Below are positions 35,220 through 45,918 of a stretch of 64,000 nucleotides of DNA, piece by piece. The stretch covers positions 34,667 through 98,666 of the forward strand of contig CAMFGZ010000021.1 in assembly GCA_945952105.1 (NCBI GenBank), in the 5' to 3' direction. Position numbers and translations under genes: made by a program. The notes beneath the pieces are model-generated. The model saw only the letters and a list, made by a program, of their open reading frames with translations, did not search any database and was not told the DNA's origin. This DNA comes from an uncultured Rhodospirillaceae bacterium. GTDB lineage: Bacteria > Pseudomonadota > Alphaproteobacteria > Reyranellales > Reyranellaceae. Each line of letters opens with the position of its first letter. Positions within the stretch are counted from its first letter, which is position 1.

Positions 35220-36053
35220 CTACGCCCGCGGTGCCAGCAGCGGCATCTTTGACGCTTCGAGAAGTGCTTTCGCCTCGGTCAGCGCCTCTCCGGTGGAAGC
35301 CGCGATCAGGCCGGCGTTGAGCGGCTGGGCCGGCATGTAGGGCGCGTTGCCGAACTGCACGGCGCCGCCGCCCGCCTCGCGCATCATCAGTGTTCCGGCC
35401 GCGTGGTCCCACGGCTTCGTCACGCGGTAGAGGCTGAAATTCGCACGGCCCGCGAGGATCTCAAGATATTCAGCGCCGGCACAGCGCAGGGTCGTGATCC
35501 GCCCGAGCCGGGCACGATACTCAGGACTCAACTGCTCGTCGAAGGCCTTGGCGATCTTGTAGCCGACGAAGCCGTCCAGCGGCTCGGTCGTGGGCTCGCC
35601 ACGGACGGCAGCACCATCGAAGGTGACACCCCCGCCGCGATGGGCCACGGCCAGCCGGTCGCGGGGAACGTCGAGGATCCAGCCGGCGGTCGCGACGCGG
35701 TCCTGCACAAGGCAGACGATGATGGCGAAGCGGTCCCTGCCCGCGGCGAAATTCGAGGTACCGTCGAGCGGATCGACGATCCAGCAGGCCTCGCCCGGCC
35801 GGGCGATCAGGCCGAGCAGCCCCGGATCCTTCTCCACGGCCTCCTCGCCAACAACCGGTACTCCGGGCAGGATCTTCGCCAGCCCGGAGGCGAGGCGCTG
35901 CTCGGCCGCCTCGTCGGCGACGGTGACGATGTCACCCGGCCGCTTCTGCCGGACGTCTTCCTTGGAAAGATTGCGGAAGCGCGGCAGCAACTCGGCTGCC
36001 GCCGTCTCGCGCATGAGTTCGGCGACCCGTCTGGAGGCGCCGGTGTCGATCAT
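35220..36053 (-). CDS. Inositol monophosphatase-family phosphatase
   Basis: A 277-residue Mg-dependent phosphatase. Motifs: VVGEEAVEKD, WIVDPLDGTSNFAAG and PWDHAAGTLMMREAGG. Members hydrolyse inositol phosphate, 3'-phosphoadenosine 5'-phosphate, or histidinol phosphate; which one applies cannot be told here. ATG 36053 was chosen as the natural N-terminus; the longer frame is antisense noise under groES. It starts five bases after the groES stop, so the two probably share a transcript. Confidence 0.9.
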   Translation of the reverse strand: MIDTGASRRVAELMRETAAAELLPRFRNLSKEDVRQKRPGDIVTVADEAAEQRLASGLAKILPGVPVVGEEAVEKDPGLLGLIARPGEACWIVDPLDGTSNFAAGRDRFAIIVCLVQDRVATAGWILDVPRDRLAVAHRGGGVTFDGAAVRGEPTTEPLDGFVGYKIAKAFDEQLSPEYRARLGRITTLRCAGAEYLEILAGRANFSLYRVTKPWDHAAGTLMMREAGGGAVQFGNAPYMPAQPLNAGLIAASTGEALTEAKALLEASKMPLLAPRA

Positions 36054-36058
36054 CGGCC

Positions 36059-36346
36059 TCAGCCGACGACGCCGAACAGGTCCTCTTCCTTCAGGATCAC
36101 GTGGTCCTCGCCGCCGAGCTTGACCTCGGTGCCCGACCACTTGCCGTACAGGACAGTGTCGCCGGCCTTGACGCCCAGCTCCTGCAGGCGGCCGTCCTCG
36201 AGGCGGCGGCCCTTGCCGACCGCGACGACCTTGCCCTGCATCGGCTTTTCCTGCGCCGTGTCGGGGATGATCAGGCCGCCCTTGGTGCGCGTCTCCGCGG
36301 CCAGCGGCTTCAGCAGAATGCGATCGTGCAAGGGCTTGAAACCCAT
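36059..36346 (-). CDS. groES: Co-chaperonin GroES without adjacent groEL
   Basis: A 95-residue GroES. The core PLHDRILLKPL, mobile loop ETRTKGGLIIPDTAQEKP that contacts GroEL, and WSGTEVKLGGEDHVILKEED are intact, so it should be functional. GroES normally precedes groEL, but here an inositol-phosphatase-family gene follows directly, and hflX lies upstream. GroEL must be encoded elsewhere. It is driven by a near-consensus promoter (36390-36419). No CIRCE repeat is seen. Confidence 0.95.
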   Translation of the reverse strand: MGFKPLHDRILLKPLAAETRTKGGLIIPDTAQEKPMQGKVVAVGKGRRLEDGRLQELGVKAGDTVLYGKWSGTEVKLGGEDHVILKEEDLFGVVG

Positions 36347-36389
36347 GGTGTTTCCTTCGTCCTGAGGTTGGTGTTTCGAGGTTTCGCCG

Positions 36390-36419
36390 CTTATAGGAAG
36401 TGCGCCCGCAGGGTGTCAA
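36390..36419 (-). promoter_or_regulatory. Near-consensus housekeeping promoter of groES
   Basis: On the minus strand TTGACA (36414-36419) is separated by 18 bases from TATAAG (36390-36395). This matches the alphaproteobacterial sigma-70 form TTGAC-N17-CTATAA closely. It overlaps the last codons of hflX. No heat-shock sigma-32 box or CIRCE element is visible nearby, so the gene looks constitutively expressed. Confidence 0.75.
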
Positions 36420-37774
36420 CGCGCCTGCTGGCGGCGTACGAACTGGGCAGCCGCGGCCTCGTCCAGCGCGACGGTCAGCCAGGCGGTTTCGCCATCGTCA
36501 CGGCGGCTGCGGACCTCGCCGTGGCGGTAGAGCCAAGCGATGGTCGCGCCATCCGAAAGCGGGACGGCGACTTCCCGTGCCTCGCCGGCCGCACCCAGCA
36601 GGTCGGCGATGGCATCCATCAGCCGGTCGACGCCCTCGCCGGTCAGCGCCGAGACCGGATACCGCCGGGCACGCTCGGCCCCGGTGGCGGTGCGCGTCTC
36701 CAGCACCTGACGCATGTCCTCGGGCAGCGCATCGACCTTGTTCAGGGCCTCGATGAACGGCCGGCCGGCCCCCTCCTCGAGCGCGCCGAGTTCGCGCAGC
36801 ACGTCCTCGACGTCGAGGCGCTGCTGCTCGCTGTCGGGATGGGAGATGTCTCGCACATGCACGATCAGGTCGGCCTCGATCACCTCTTCGAGGGTGGCGC
36901 GAAAGGCGGCCACGAGATGCGTCGGCAGATCGGACACGAAGCCCACCGTGTCCGAGATCACGCAGCCCTTGCCATTGGGCAGCTTGATCGACCGCATGGT
37001 CGGATCGAGCGTGGCGAACAGCAGGTCCTTGGCCATGACGTCGGCGCCGGACAGCCGGTTGAACAGCGTCGACTTGCCGGCGTTGGTGTAGCCGACCAGC
37101 GCCACCGTCGGCAGCCGGGCCTTCTTGCGGCCGGCACGGTTTATCTCACGCGTCTTCCGCACGGCTTCGAGGTCTCGCTTGATGCGCACGATGCGCTCGC
37201 CGATCAGCCGGCGGTCGATCTCGATCTGAGATTCGCCGGGGCCGCCCAGGAAGCCGAATCCGCCGCGCTGGCGTTCGAGATGGGTCCACGACCGCACCAG
37301 GCGGCCGCGCTGGTAGTCTAGCGCGGCCAGTTCGACCTGCAGGCGGCCTTCGTGCGTACGGGCGCGCGCGCCGAAGATCTCCAGGATCAGGCCGGTACGA
37401 TCGATGACCTTGGTCTGCCAGGCCTTCTCGAGGTTGCGCTGCTGAACCGGCGTCAGTTTGTCGTCGACAACGACGAGGCCAATGCCAAGCTCCTCGACGG
37501 CCTGCGCGATACGGGCGACGACGCCCTTGCCGATCAGTGTCGCAGGCGTGACCTGGCGCAGCGGCGCGACCTGCGCCAGCCGCACGTCGAGCTCGATGGC
37601 GCGGGCCAGGCCCACGGCCTCCTCGAGCTTGGCCTGGCTGTCACGATCGCTGCCGCGACCGCGCGGGCCCGCCATGTACGGACACACCACCGCGGCCACC
37701 GTCGCCGGCCGCGCGGTCTCCAGGGGCTTGCGAGTGCGCTTTTCCCGGTCGTCTGCGTCGAATTCGTCGATCAA
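36416..37774 (-). CDS. hflX: Ribosome-associated GTPase HflX
   Basis: A 452-residue GTPase that splits stalled ribosomes. The N-terminal HflX domain is followed by the G domain: G1 GYTNAGKSTLFN, G2 in FATLDPTMR, G3 DTVGFVSDLP, G4 NKVD. TTG at 37774 was chosen: it begins one base after the hfq stop and gives LIDEFDADDREKRTRK, whereas the longer frame runs back through hfq. hfq-hflX is the conserved order in Proteobacteria. Confidence 0.93.
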   Translation of the reverse strand: MIDEFDADDREKRTRKPLETARPATVAAVVCPYMAGPRGRGSDRDSQAKLEEAVGLARAIELDVRLAQVAPLRQVTPATLIGKGVVARIAQAVEELGIGLVVVDDKLTPVQQRNLEKAWQTKVIDRTGLILEIFGARARTHEGRLQVELAALDYQRGRLVRSWTHLERQRGGFGFLGGPGESQIEIDRRLIGERIVRIKRDLEAVRKTREINRAGRKKARLPTVALVGYTNAGKSTLFNRLSGADVMAKDLLFATLDPTMRSIKLPNGKGCVISDTVGFVSDLPTHLVAAFRATLEEVIEADLIVHVRDISHPDSEQQRLDVEDVLRELGALEEGAGRPFIEALNKVDALPEDMRQVLETRTATGAERARRYPVSALTGEGVDRLMDAIADLLGAAGEAREVAVPLSDGATIAWLYRHGEVRSRRDDGETAWLTVALDEAAAAQFVRRQQAR

Positions 37775-37775
37775 A

Positions 37776-38021
37776 TCAGCCCGCGTCGGCCTTGTCCCCG
37801 TCGAACAGCTGCACCGGGGTGACCGGCATGATGGTCGAGATCGCATGCTTGTAGACAAGCTGCGAATGGCCGTCGCGGCGCAGCAGCACGGAGAAGTTGT
37901 CGAACCACGTGACGATGCCTTGCAGCTTCACGCCGTTCACGAGGAAGATCGTGACCGGAGTCTTGTTCTTCCGAAGGTGGTTCAGGAAGACGTCCTGAAC
38001 GTTCTGTGCCTTTTCGCTCAT
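37776..38021 (-). CDS. hfq: RNA chaperone Hfq
   Basis: An 81-residue Sm-like protein that pairs small RNAs with mRNAs. Sm1: VQDVFLNHLRKNKTPVTIFL, with NGVKLQGIVTWFDNFSVLL; Sm2: QLVYKHAISTIMP with the conserved YKHA. AGAGG lies 10 bases before the ATG. It is short at the C-terminus, as in alphaproteobacteria. Confidence 0.97.
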   Translation of the reverse strand: MSEKAQNVQDVFLNHLRKNKTPVTIFLVNGVKLQGIVTWFDNFSVLLRRDGHSQLVYKHAISTIMPVTPVQLFDGDKADAG

Positions 38022-38108
38022 ATTTTTTGGCCTCTTGCTGGGCAGCCGGCTTCCGAGGGGTCGCCGGTCAGAAGGTACGGGGTCCCTCCCCGCTACCGAG
38101 TTGCCTCA

Positions 38109-38136
38109 AATATAGGGGAGGTTGGTCTCAAAGCAA
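38109..38136 (-). promoter_or_regulatory. Candidate hfq promoter
   Basis: Minus-strand TTGCTT (38131-38136), 16-base spacer, TATATT (38109-38114). The -35 box falls inside the 3' end of the HAD gene. The 106-base gap between HAD and hfq is the only sizeable gap in this block, which supports a promoter. The match is moderate. Confidence 0.4.
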
Positions 38137-38784
38137 TGCCACCAACTCATGACAATTACGCGCGCGCAGTCTCGGTGGATGTTCCAGAAGGGCCGCAGTC
38201 AGTTGCTCTGCACCTCCCACCAGGACCGGAAGACAACCAGCCGCATGCGCACTCTTGAGGTCGGCCTGGGTGTCTCCCACCATCCACACGCTTTCGTCAG
38301 GGGCAATTCCCGTGCCGTCGAGTGCCAAATAGATGGGGTCCGGCGCTGGTTTGTCGCGGGCCGCGTCACGTGCGCCCACGGCTTTCGCGATCCACCGGCC
38401 CCACCCGAGATGCGCCACCTCGGCCCGCAAATTGTCGCCCACCTTGTTGCTGACGATGGCGACGTAGCAGCCCTTGGCCTGGCAGTGCGCCAGCAGATCG
38501 GCGGCGCCGTCCAGCGGTTCCAGTCGCTCCAGGTGGATGCGCAGGAACGTTTCGTAGAACACCTTCTCGGCCTCGGCCGCGCGGGGACCGAACAGGCTCG
38601 GGAAGAGTTCGCGCAACGAGCCGTGGGCGCGATCCTGTACTTCGGCCGAGGTCCAGGGCGTCAGGCCGAGTGCAGTGAACGTGTCGCGGTAGCACTCCAC
38701 GATCGTCGGCCAGGTATTGACCAGCGTGTTGTCCCAATCGAACAGGACCGCGCGCGGTGGCTTGAGGCCATCCGGCCGGCTCAC
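38128..38784 (-). CDS. HAD-superfamily hydrolase (phosphoglycolate-phosphatase-like)
   Basis: A 218-residue phosphatase. Motif I VLFDWDNTLVNT carries the nucleophile and acid Asp, motif II is VAIVSNK, the Lys is in RDKPAPDP, and motif IV is VWMVGDTQADLKSA. The helical cap (about residues 20-85) fits subclass I, as in Gph. The substrate is not fixed by sequence. Its ATG overlaps the stop of the transaminase gene by four bases. Confidence 0.9.
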   Translation of the reverse strand: MSRPDGLKPPRAVLFDWDNTLVNTWPTIVECYRDTFTALGLTPWTSAEVQDRAHGSLRELFPSLFGPRAAEAEKVFYETFLRIHLERLEPLDGAADLLAHCQAKGCYVAIVSNKVGDNLRAEVAHLGWGRWIAKAVGARDAARDKPAPDPIYLALDGTGIAPDESVWMVGDTQADLKSAHAAGCLPVLVGGAEQLTAALLEHPPRLRARNCHELVALL

Positions 38785-39644
38785 GTCACGGCCTCTCCCG
38801 CTTCGGAGAAGCGCACATACTCCTCGCGCAGCCGGCGCGCCGTGGCGCCGACCTTGCCGTCGCCGACCTTCTCGCCATCGATCTTCACGACCGGCGTCAC
38901 GAAGGAGGTCGCGCTGGTGATGAAGGCTTCCTTGGCCCTCTTCGCCTCATCGAGGCTGAACGGCCGCTCGACCAGCTTCAGCTGCAGCGAGTTGCAGATT
39001 GCCTTCAGCGAATGTCGCGTGATGCCGGCGAGGATTCCGTTGTCGGTCTGGCGAGTCACCAGCTCGCCGTCGTGGGTCACGATCCAGGCATTGGTCGAGG
39101 CCCCCTCGGTGACGCAGCCCTTCTCATCGAGCAGCCAGGCCTCGTAGGCTCCGGCCTCGCGTGCCGCCTGCTTGGCCAGCACGTTGGGCAGCAGCGCCAC
39201 CGTCTTGATGTCGCAACGCTCCCAGCGGATGTCGGGCATGCTCTTCACGGCGACGCCGGCACCGGGGGCGGCCACGATGTGCTTGGTCGCCTTGGTTGTG
39301 AGCACGAGGGCGGGCTTCACCGGCGTGGTCGGGAAGCCATGGTCGCGGCGCGAGACGCCGCGCGTCACTTGCATGTAGACGAGGCCATCGCGCAGCCGGT
39401 TCTTGCGCATCAGCTCGCGCAGGATGAAGCCCAGGGTGTTGCGCGACACCGGCCAGTCGATGCGCAGTTCCTTCAGTGAGCGGTCGAGCCGGTCGATGTG
39501 TGGCTTCTCGTCGATCAGCTTGCCGTCGCGCACACCAACGACCTCGTAGACGCCGTCGGCGAGCTGGTAGCCGCGATCCTCGATATGGACGCTTGCTTCA
39601 CGATGATCGACGTAGCGACCGTTGACATAGGCATAACGCGCCAT
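38781..39644 (-). CDS. dat: D-amino acid aminotransferase
   Basis: A 287-residue fold-type IV PLP transaminase. The PLP lysine is in CDIKTVALLPNVLAKQAA, and the phosphate-binding regions are EGASTNAWIV and GILAGITRHS. It lacks the BCAT signature, and gene order next to ntrX matches D-alanine aminotransferases of alphaproteobacteria. It interconverts D-Ala and D-Glu type acids, linking to peptidoglycan supply. Confidence 0.92.
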   Translation of the reverse strand: MARYAYVNGRYVDHREASVHIEDRGYQLADGVYEVVGVRDGKLIDEKPHIDRLDRSLKELRIDWPVSRNTLGFILRELMRKNRLRDGLVYMQVTRGVSRRDHGFPTTPVKPALVLTTKATKHIVAAPGAGVAVKSMPDIRWERCDIKTVALLPNVLAKQAAREAGAYEAWLLDEKGCVTEGASTNAWIVTHDGELVTRQTDNGILAGITRHSLKAICNSLQLKLVERPFSLDEAKRAKEAFITSATSFVTPVVKIDGEKVGDGKVGATARRLREEYVRFSEAGEAVT

Positions 39645-39661
39645 GACGCCCTCTCTTCTGT

Positions 39662-41068
39662 TCAGACCGGCGGCTCGACGCCGCCCTCGGGCGCGCCGCC
39701 GTGCAGGCCGAGCGACTTCAGCTTGCGGTGCAAGGCCGAGCGCTCCATGCCGACGAAGGTCGCCGTCCGTGAAATGTTGCCGCCGAAGCGCGTCACCTGC
39801 GCCAGCAGATACTCGCGCTCGAAGACCTCGCGCGCCTCGCGCAGGGGCAGCTGCATGATCTCGCCACCCTTCTCCCAGCGAAGCACCGATGGCGCATCCT
39901 CGCTCACGTCGCTCGGCAGCACATCGGCGCGGATCGGCGCGCCCCCCGGTGGCGCCAGGATAAGCAGCCGCTCGATGACGTTGCGCAACTGGCGCACGTT
40001 GCCTGGCCAGTCGTGCCCCTGCAGCGCGGCTTGCGTGTCCTCGCCGATCGAGCGCGAGGGCAGCCCGGTCGCGTCGGCGACCCGCTTCAAGAGATCGAGC
40101 GCGAGTTCGGGAATGTCCTCGCGGCGTTCGCTGAGAGGCGGTACGCGCAGGCCGACCACGTTCAGGCGGTGGTAGAGTTCCTCTCGGAAACTGCCGCCCG
40201 CGATCTCTGCCTGCAGGTCGCGCGCGGTCGTTGCGAGCACGCGCACATCGATCTCGACCTTGGTCTTGCCGCCGTCGCGCGCATAGGACTGTTCCTGCAG
40301 CACACGGGCCAGCCGGCTCTGCAGCGGCAGCGGCAGGTCGGCCACTTCCTTCAGGACCAGCGTGCCGCCGTGTGCCATCTCGAAGGCGCCGGAGACGCGC
40401 AGCGTGTCGGCGGCGGTGTCGCCGTCGGTGCCGAACAGTTCGATCTCCAGCCGCTCGGCCGGAAGGGTCGAGCAGTTGACCACGACGAAGGGACCGTCGG
40501 CACGTTTGGAACCCTGGTGGATGAGGCGCGCCACCGTTTCCTTGCCCGAGCCGGAGGCGCCGGTGATGAGGACACGGCTGCCGGTCGGCGCCACGCGCTC
40601 GATCTGCGCCCGCACGTTGCCGGCGTCGCTCGACGAGCCGACGAAGGTGACCTCGCCGCCGGCGCGGCGGCGCAGGGCGACGTTCTCGCGCTTGAGCTTG
40701 TCGGCCTCGATGGCGCGATCGACGACCAGCAGCAGGCGGTCGGCCTTGAAGGGCTTCTCGACGAAATCGTAGGCGCCGGTCTTGATCGCGGAGACCGCGG
40801 TGTCGATCGTGCCGTGGCCGCTGATCATGACGACGGGAATCGGCGGATCCTCGCGGCGGATGACCTCCAGGATCTGCAAGCCGTCGAGCTCGCTGCCCTG
40901 CAGCCAGACGTCGAGGATGACGAGTGCCGGCCGGCGCTGCCGCACGGCCTCGATCGCTTCGGTGCTGTTGTGGGCACGACGCGCGGTGTGACCCTCGTCC
41001 TCGAGGATGCCGGCGATCAGCGTGCAGATATCGCGTTCGTCGTCGACGATCAGAATATCGTGGGCCAT
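39662..41068 (-). CDS. ntrX: Nitrogen/redox response regulator NtrX with degenerate ATPase motif
   Basis: A 468-residue NtrC-family regulator. Receiver domain with Asp53 (VILDVWL), AAA+ domain with Walker A GASGSGKE (170-177), and a Fis-type HTH at the end (GGNISRTATFVGMERSALHR). The sigma-54-contacting GAFTGA loop is absent, as is known for many NtrX. More unusually, Walker B reads GGTLVLKEVADLP, with Lys240 where Asp is expected, so ATP hydrolysis is doubtful. It starts 32 bases after ntrY. Confidence 0.95.
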   Translation of the reverse strand: MAHDILIVDDERDICTLIAGILEDEGHTARRAHNSTEAIEAVRQRRPALVILDVWLQGSELDGLQILEVIRREDPPIPVVMISGHGTIDTAVSAIKTGAYDFVEKPFKADRLLLVVDRAIEADKLKRENVALRRRAGGEVTFVGSSSDAGNVRAQIERVAPTGSRVLITGASGSGKETVARLIHQGSKRADGPFVVVNCSTLPAERLEIELFGTDGDTAADTLRVSGAFEMAHGGTLVLKEVADLPLPLQSRLARVLQEQSYARDGGKTKVEIDVRVLATTARDLQAEIAGGSFREELYHRLNVVGLRVPPLSERREDIPELALDLLKRVADATGLPSRSIGEDTQAALQGHDWPGNVRQLRNVIERLLILAPPGGAPIRADVLPSDVSEDAPSVLRWEKGGEIMQLPLREAREVFEREYLLAQVTRFGGNISRTATFVGMERSALHRKLKSLGLHGGAPEGGVEPPV

Positions 41069-41100
41069 GTCACTTCAAGCAGCCCGCATGGAACGGCGGG

Positions 41101-43293
41101 TCATTGTGCGGCTGTCGCCTGCGGTCGAGCCGACGCGATTTCCTTCGCGTCTCGCCGGAATACCAGACTGATGCGGGCCCCGCCACCCTCGCGATCCTCC
41201 AGCGACAGGAACCCGCCATGGTCCTCCATGATCTTCTTCACGATGGCGAGACCGAGGCCGGTGCCCTTGGCGCGCGTCGTCATGTACGGTTCGGTCAGCC
41301 GCTCGCGGCCTTCCTTGGGCAGTCCGCGCCCATTGTCCTCGACGACGATGCGGACGCCGGCGGCATCGTCCTGCAGCGAGAGCGCGATCTCGCCCTGTGG
41401 CAAAGGCGTGTCCGGCGTCTCGTCGCGGCCCTCGATCGCCTCGGCGGAGTTCTTCAGGATGTTGGTCAGCACCTGCGAGACCTGGCGGCGGTCGCAGTTC
41501 AGAGGCACCGGATGGGCCGGCAGGTTCGCGACGTAGCGCAGCTCCGGGTTGCCGTTCCGTTGCAGGAACAGCGCCTGCTGGCACATCTCCTTCGCATCCT
41601 CCTCCTTCACCGTCGGTCGCGGCATGCGGGCGAAGGACGAGAACTCGTCGACCATGCGGCCGATGTCGCCGACCTGCCGGATGATGGTCTCGGTGCACAT
41701 CGTGAAGGTCTCGGGGTCCTCCTTGATCTGCTTCAGGTAACGGCGCTTCAGCCGCTCGGCCGAGAGCTGGATCGGCGTCAGCGGGTTCTTGATCTCGTGG
41801 GCAATGCGGCGGGCGACGTCGCCCCAGGCGGCCATGCGCTGCGCCGACATGAGGTCGGTCACGTCGTCGAAGGTGACGACGTAGCCCGCGCCCGAGGCGG
41901 CGCTGATGCGCACCAGCAGGATCTGCCGTGAGCCGCGCTGCAGTATCTCGACCTGGCCCTGCGTCATGCGGTCGGGTCGCTCGGCCGCCTGTGCGACCAG
42001 CGGGCCCAGTTCCGGCATTACAGAGGTCAGCGGCCGTCCCAGCACGCCATCCTCGGGCAGTGCCAGCAGGTCGAGCGCGGAGCGGTTGGAGCGCATCACG
42101 ATGCCCTCCCCGTCGACGCTCAGAACGCCGGCCGAGACGCCGGCCAACACCGCGTCGGTGAGGCGCCGGCGCGTGTCGAGCTCGGTGTTGGCATGGACCA
42201 GCTCGCCGCGTTGCTGCTCGATCTGGCTGGCCATTCTATTGAAGGAGCGTGCGAGCTGGCCAAGCTCGTCGTTGGGCGGCCCCTCCTCCACGCGGGCGCT
42301 GAGGTCGCCGCCACGCACTTTCTCGGCCGCCTGCATCAGCCCGCCGATCGGCTCGGTGAGGCGCGAAGCGAAGAGGATGGCGAGCCACACCGCCGCCAGC
42401 AGCATCAGGAAGGCAATGGCGCCGCAGACCACGAAGAGAATGAGTTGGCTGCGCCGTAACGCCGACTCGATTTGCGAGTAGAACGAGCCCGCGAACTCGA
42501 TGCTCTTGATATAGTCGACGACGCGCAGGTCGACGGCGTGCCCGGTCGCCAGGAACAGCGGCTCGCCAACGAAGAGCTGCATCACGAAGTAGGCTCCAGT
42601 GGGCGATTCGAACTGGACGGGCCGCGCCTGGTTGACGGCCTGCCACAGGAACTGTGCGGGCGGAACCGGATTGGCCATGCCGCCGGCATCGGGCGCCTTG
42701 GCCTGGGCGATCACGCCCTTGTCGGCGTCGAGCACCGTCGCCTCGATGATCGGCCGGCCCTCGATCAGGCGTTCCAGCATCGCCTTGGTCGCGGCCGGAT
42801 CGCGCACCGCATCGACGCCCTCGCCCTGCAGCGGGCTCGAGATCGCCTCGATATCGTTCAGGATCTCCTGCTCGCGGGCACGCCGCACCGGCTCGCCGAT
42901 GGCGCGCGCCGCTTCATAGGAGGCCTGCGACGGCTTAACGACGAAATCGGTGAGGCTGATCACCAGCATCGACAGGATGATGGTGACGATCACCGTGGGC
43001 GTGATCGTGAACACGCTGCATACCAGCACCAGCCGCATGTGCAGGCGCGAACCGGCCGCGCCGCGCCGCCGGTCGAGCCAGAGCTGGGTGAGACGGACGG
43101 CCACGACGGAGGCGAGCGCAATGGCGATCACCAGATCGGCGACCAGCAGGCCCGTCATCCAGCCGCGCGTGCTGAAGGATTCCGGCACGAAGCCAGCCAG
43201 CCAGGCATAGGTCGCGGTGCCGGCGGCGATGGCGAGAATGGCCAGGGAGACGGCGGCGACGCGGCCCGACAGGCTGCGCAGCAGCTTGCTCAT
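41101..43293 (-). CDS. ntrY: Sensor histidine kinase NtrY
   Basis: A 730-residue membrane kinase. Several N-terminal TM segments (AAVSLAILAIAAGTATYAWL; LVADLVIAIALASVVAV; VFTITPTVIVTIILSMLVIS) surround a periplasmic sensor region, then another TM, HAMP, a PAS domain (about 430-530) and HisKA (MAAWGDVARRIAHEIKNPLT). The ATP site is EDNGRGLPKEGRERLTEPY and GLGLAIVKKIMEDHGG. It signals to NtrX in nitrogen and redox control. ATG 43293 gives a normal N-terminus. Confidence 0.95.
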   Translation of the reverse strand: MSKLLRSLSGRVAAVSLAILAIAAGTATYAWLAGFVPESFSTRGWMTGLLVADLVIAIALASVVAVRLTQLWLDRRRGAAGSRLHMRLVLVCSVFTITPTVIVTIILSMLVISLTDFVVKPSQASYEAARAIGEPVRRAREQEILNDIEAISSPLQGEGVDAVRDPAATKAMLERLIEGRPIIEATVLDADKGVIAQAKAPDAGGMANPVPPAQFLWQAVNQARPVQFESPTGAYFVMQLFVGEPLFLATGHAVDLRVVDYIKSIEFAGSFYSQIESALRRSQLILFVVCGAIAFLMLLAAVWLAILFASRLTEPIGGLMQAAEKVRGGDLSARVEEGPPNDELGQLARSFNRMASQIEQQRGELVHANTELDTRRRLTDAVLAGVSAGVLSVDGEGIVMRSNRSALDLLALPEDGVLGRPLTSVMPELGPLVAQAAERPDRMTQGQVEILQRGSRQILLVRISAASGAGYVVTFDDVTDLMSAQRMAAWGDVARRIAHEIKNPLTPIQLSAERLKRRYLKQIKEDPETFTMCTETIIRQVGDIGRMVDEFSSFARMPRPTVKEEDAKEMCQQALFLQRNGNPELRYVANLPAHPVPLNCDRRQVSQVLTNILKNSAEAIEGRDETPDTPLPQGEIALSLQDDAAGVRIVVEDNGRGLPKEGRERLTEPYMTTRAKGTGLGLAIVKKIMEDHGGFLSLEDREGGGARISLVFRRDAKEIASARPQATAAQ

Positions 43294-43336
43294 CCTGTCG
43301 CCCAAGCGTGTAACGCCCAGCGCAGCTATCACAAAG

Positions 43337-44808
<1,472 letters not shown>

Positions 44809-44812
<4 letters not shown>

Positions 44813-45918
44813 GGCGTGGCCTGCGGAAACTGAAGCGGCAACATGACCCTGAATGATGTGCGGCCGGGCTCGCTATCGAACTCGATGGCGCCGCCGTGGT
44901 CGTTGATGATCTTCGCGACCAAAGCAAGACCCAGGCCAGTTCCGGTCGGCTTGTTGGTGACGAAGGCGTCGAAGAGGTGGCCGCGGATCTCGTCGGAGAC
45001 CCCCCGGCCATTGTCGCGCACGGAAACCACCAGCGGCAGGTTCACGCGGGTCTGCTGGCCGGGCACCGCCAGGCGCAGGCCGTGCTTGTAGGCCGTCGAA
45101 AGCTCGATCTCGCGCTCGGCGTCGCCCGGCGCCTCGCAGGCATTCTTCACGAGGTTGAGGAACACCTGGATAAGCTGGTCGCGGTCGCCGTGCACGTCGG
45201 GCAGAGACGGATCGTAGGTCTCGACGAACCGCACGCCCTTGCCGAAGCCGTTCTGCGACAGGCGACGGACGTGATTGAGGACCTGGTGGATGTTGATCGG
45301 GCCACGGTCGATCGGCCGGCCGTCGGCGAATGCCTCCATGCGGTCGACCAGCGCAACGATGCGGTCGGTCTCCTCGCAGATCAGCTCGGTGAGCTCGCGC
45401 TCGGAGTCCGGCACCGACTGTTCAAGGAGCTGCGCGGCACCACGAATTCCCGACAGCGGGTTCTTGACCTCGTGCGCCAGCATGGCGGCCAGCGCGCTCA
45501 CTGAGCGGGCGGCGCTGCGATGGGACATCTGTCGGTCGATGTTGCGGGCGATGGTCTGCTCCACCAGCGACACGGCGACCAGCCCCTCGCTGTCCACGAT
45601 CGGCGAGAGGCGCAGTGCGCAGAACCGCGTGCCGATGCGCGGCGAGGACAGGGTGACGCCGTTCTCCGCGACCGCGCCACCGGTCGTCAGCACCTGCTCC
45701 AGCAACGAGAAGAGCGGCGTGTCGTCGGGAATGAACTCGCTGAGCGGATGGCCGACCAGGCGTGCCCGACCGACGCCGAAGAACTGCTCGGCCGAGAGGT
45801 TGGCATAGTGAATGAGGCCGCTCGCCTCGACGACGATGATCGCCTCGGAAAGCGAGTCGAGGAGAGCCGTCGGGAACTGGTCGCTCATGCCATTTCGCTT
45901 GAGGGGACGCACGGACAT
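44809..45918 (-). CDS. ntrB: Nitrogen sensor kinase/phosphatase NtrB
   Basis: A 369-residue cytoplasmic kinase. PAS domain (about 15-130, LLDSLSEAIIVVEASGLIHY), HisKA with the phospho-His in AAMLAHEVKNPLSGIRGAAQ, and HATPase with DNGRGVSDEI and GTGLGLALVAKIINDHGG. ATG 45918 overlaps the dusB stop by one base; ATG 45888 is an alternative. Activity is normally set by PII protein. No TM segment. Confidence 0.96.

Noticed and set aside
36347..36420. CIRCE or sigma-32 control of groES
   Set aside because: Neither TTAGCACTC/GAGTGCTAA arms nor a CTTGAA...CCCCAT pair is present; a sigma-70 form fits better.
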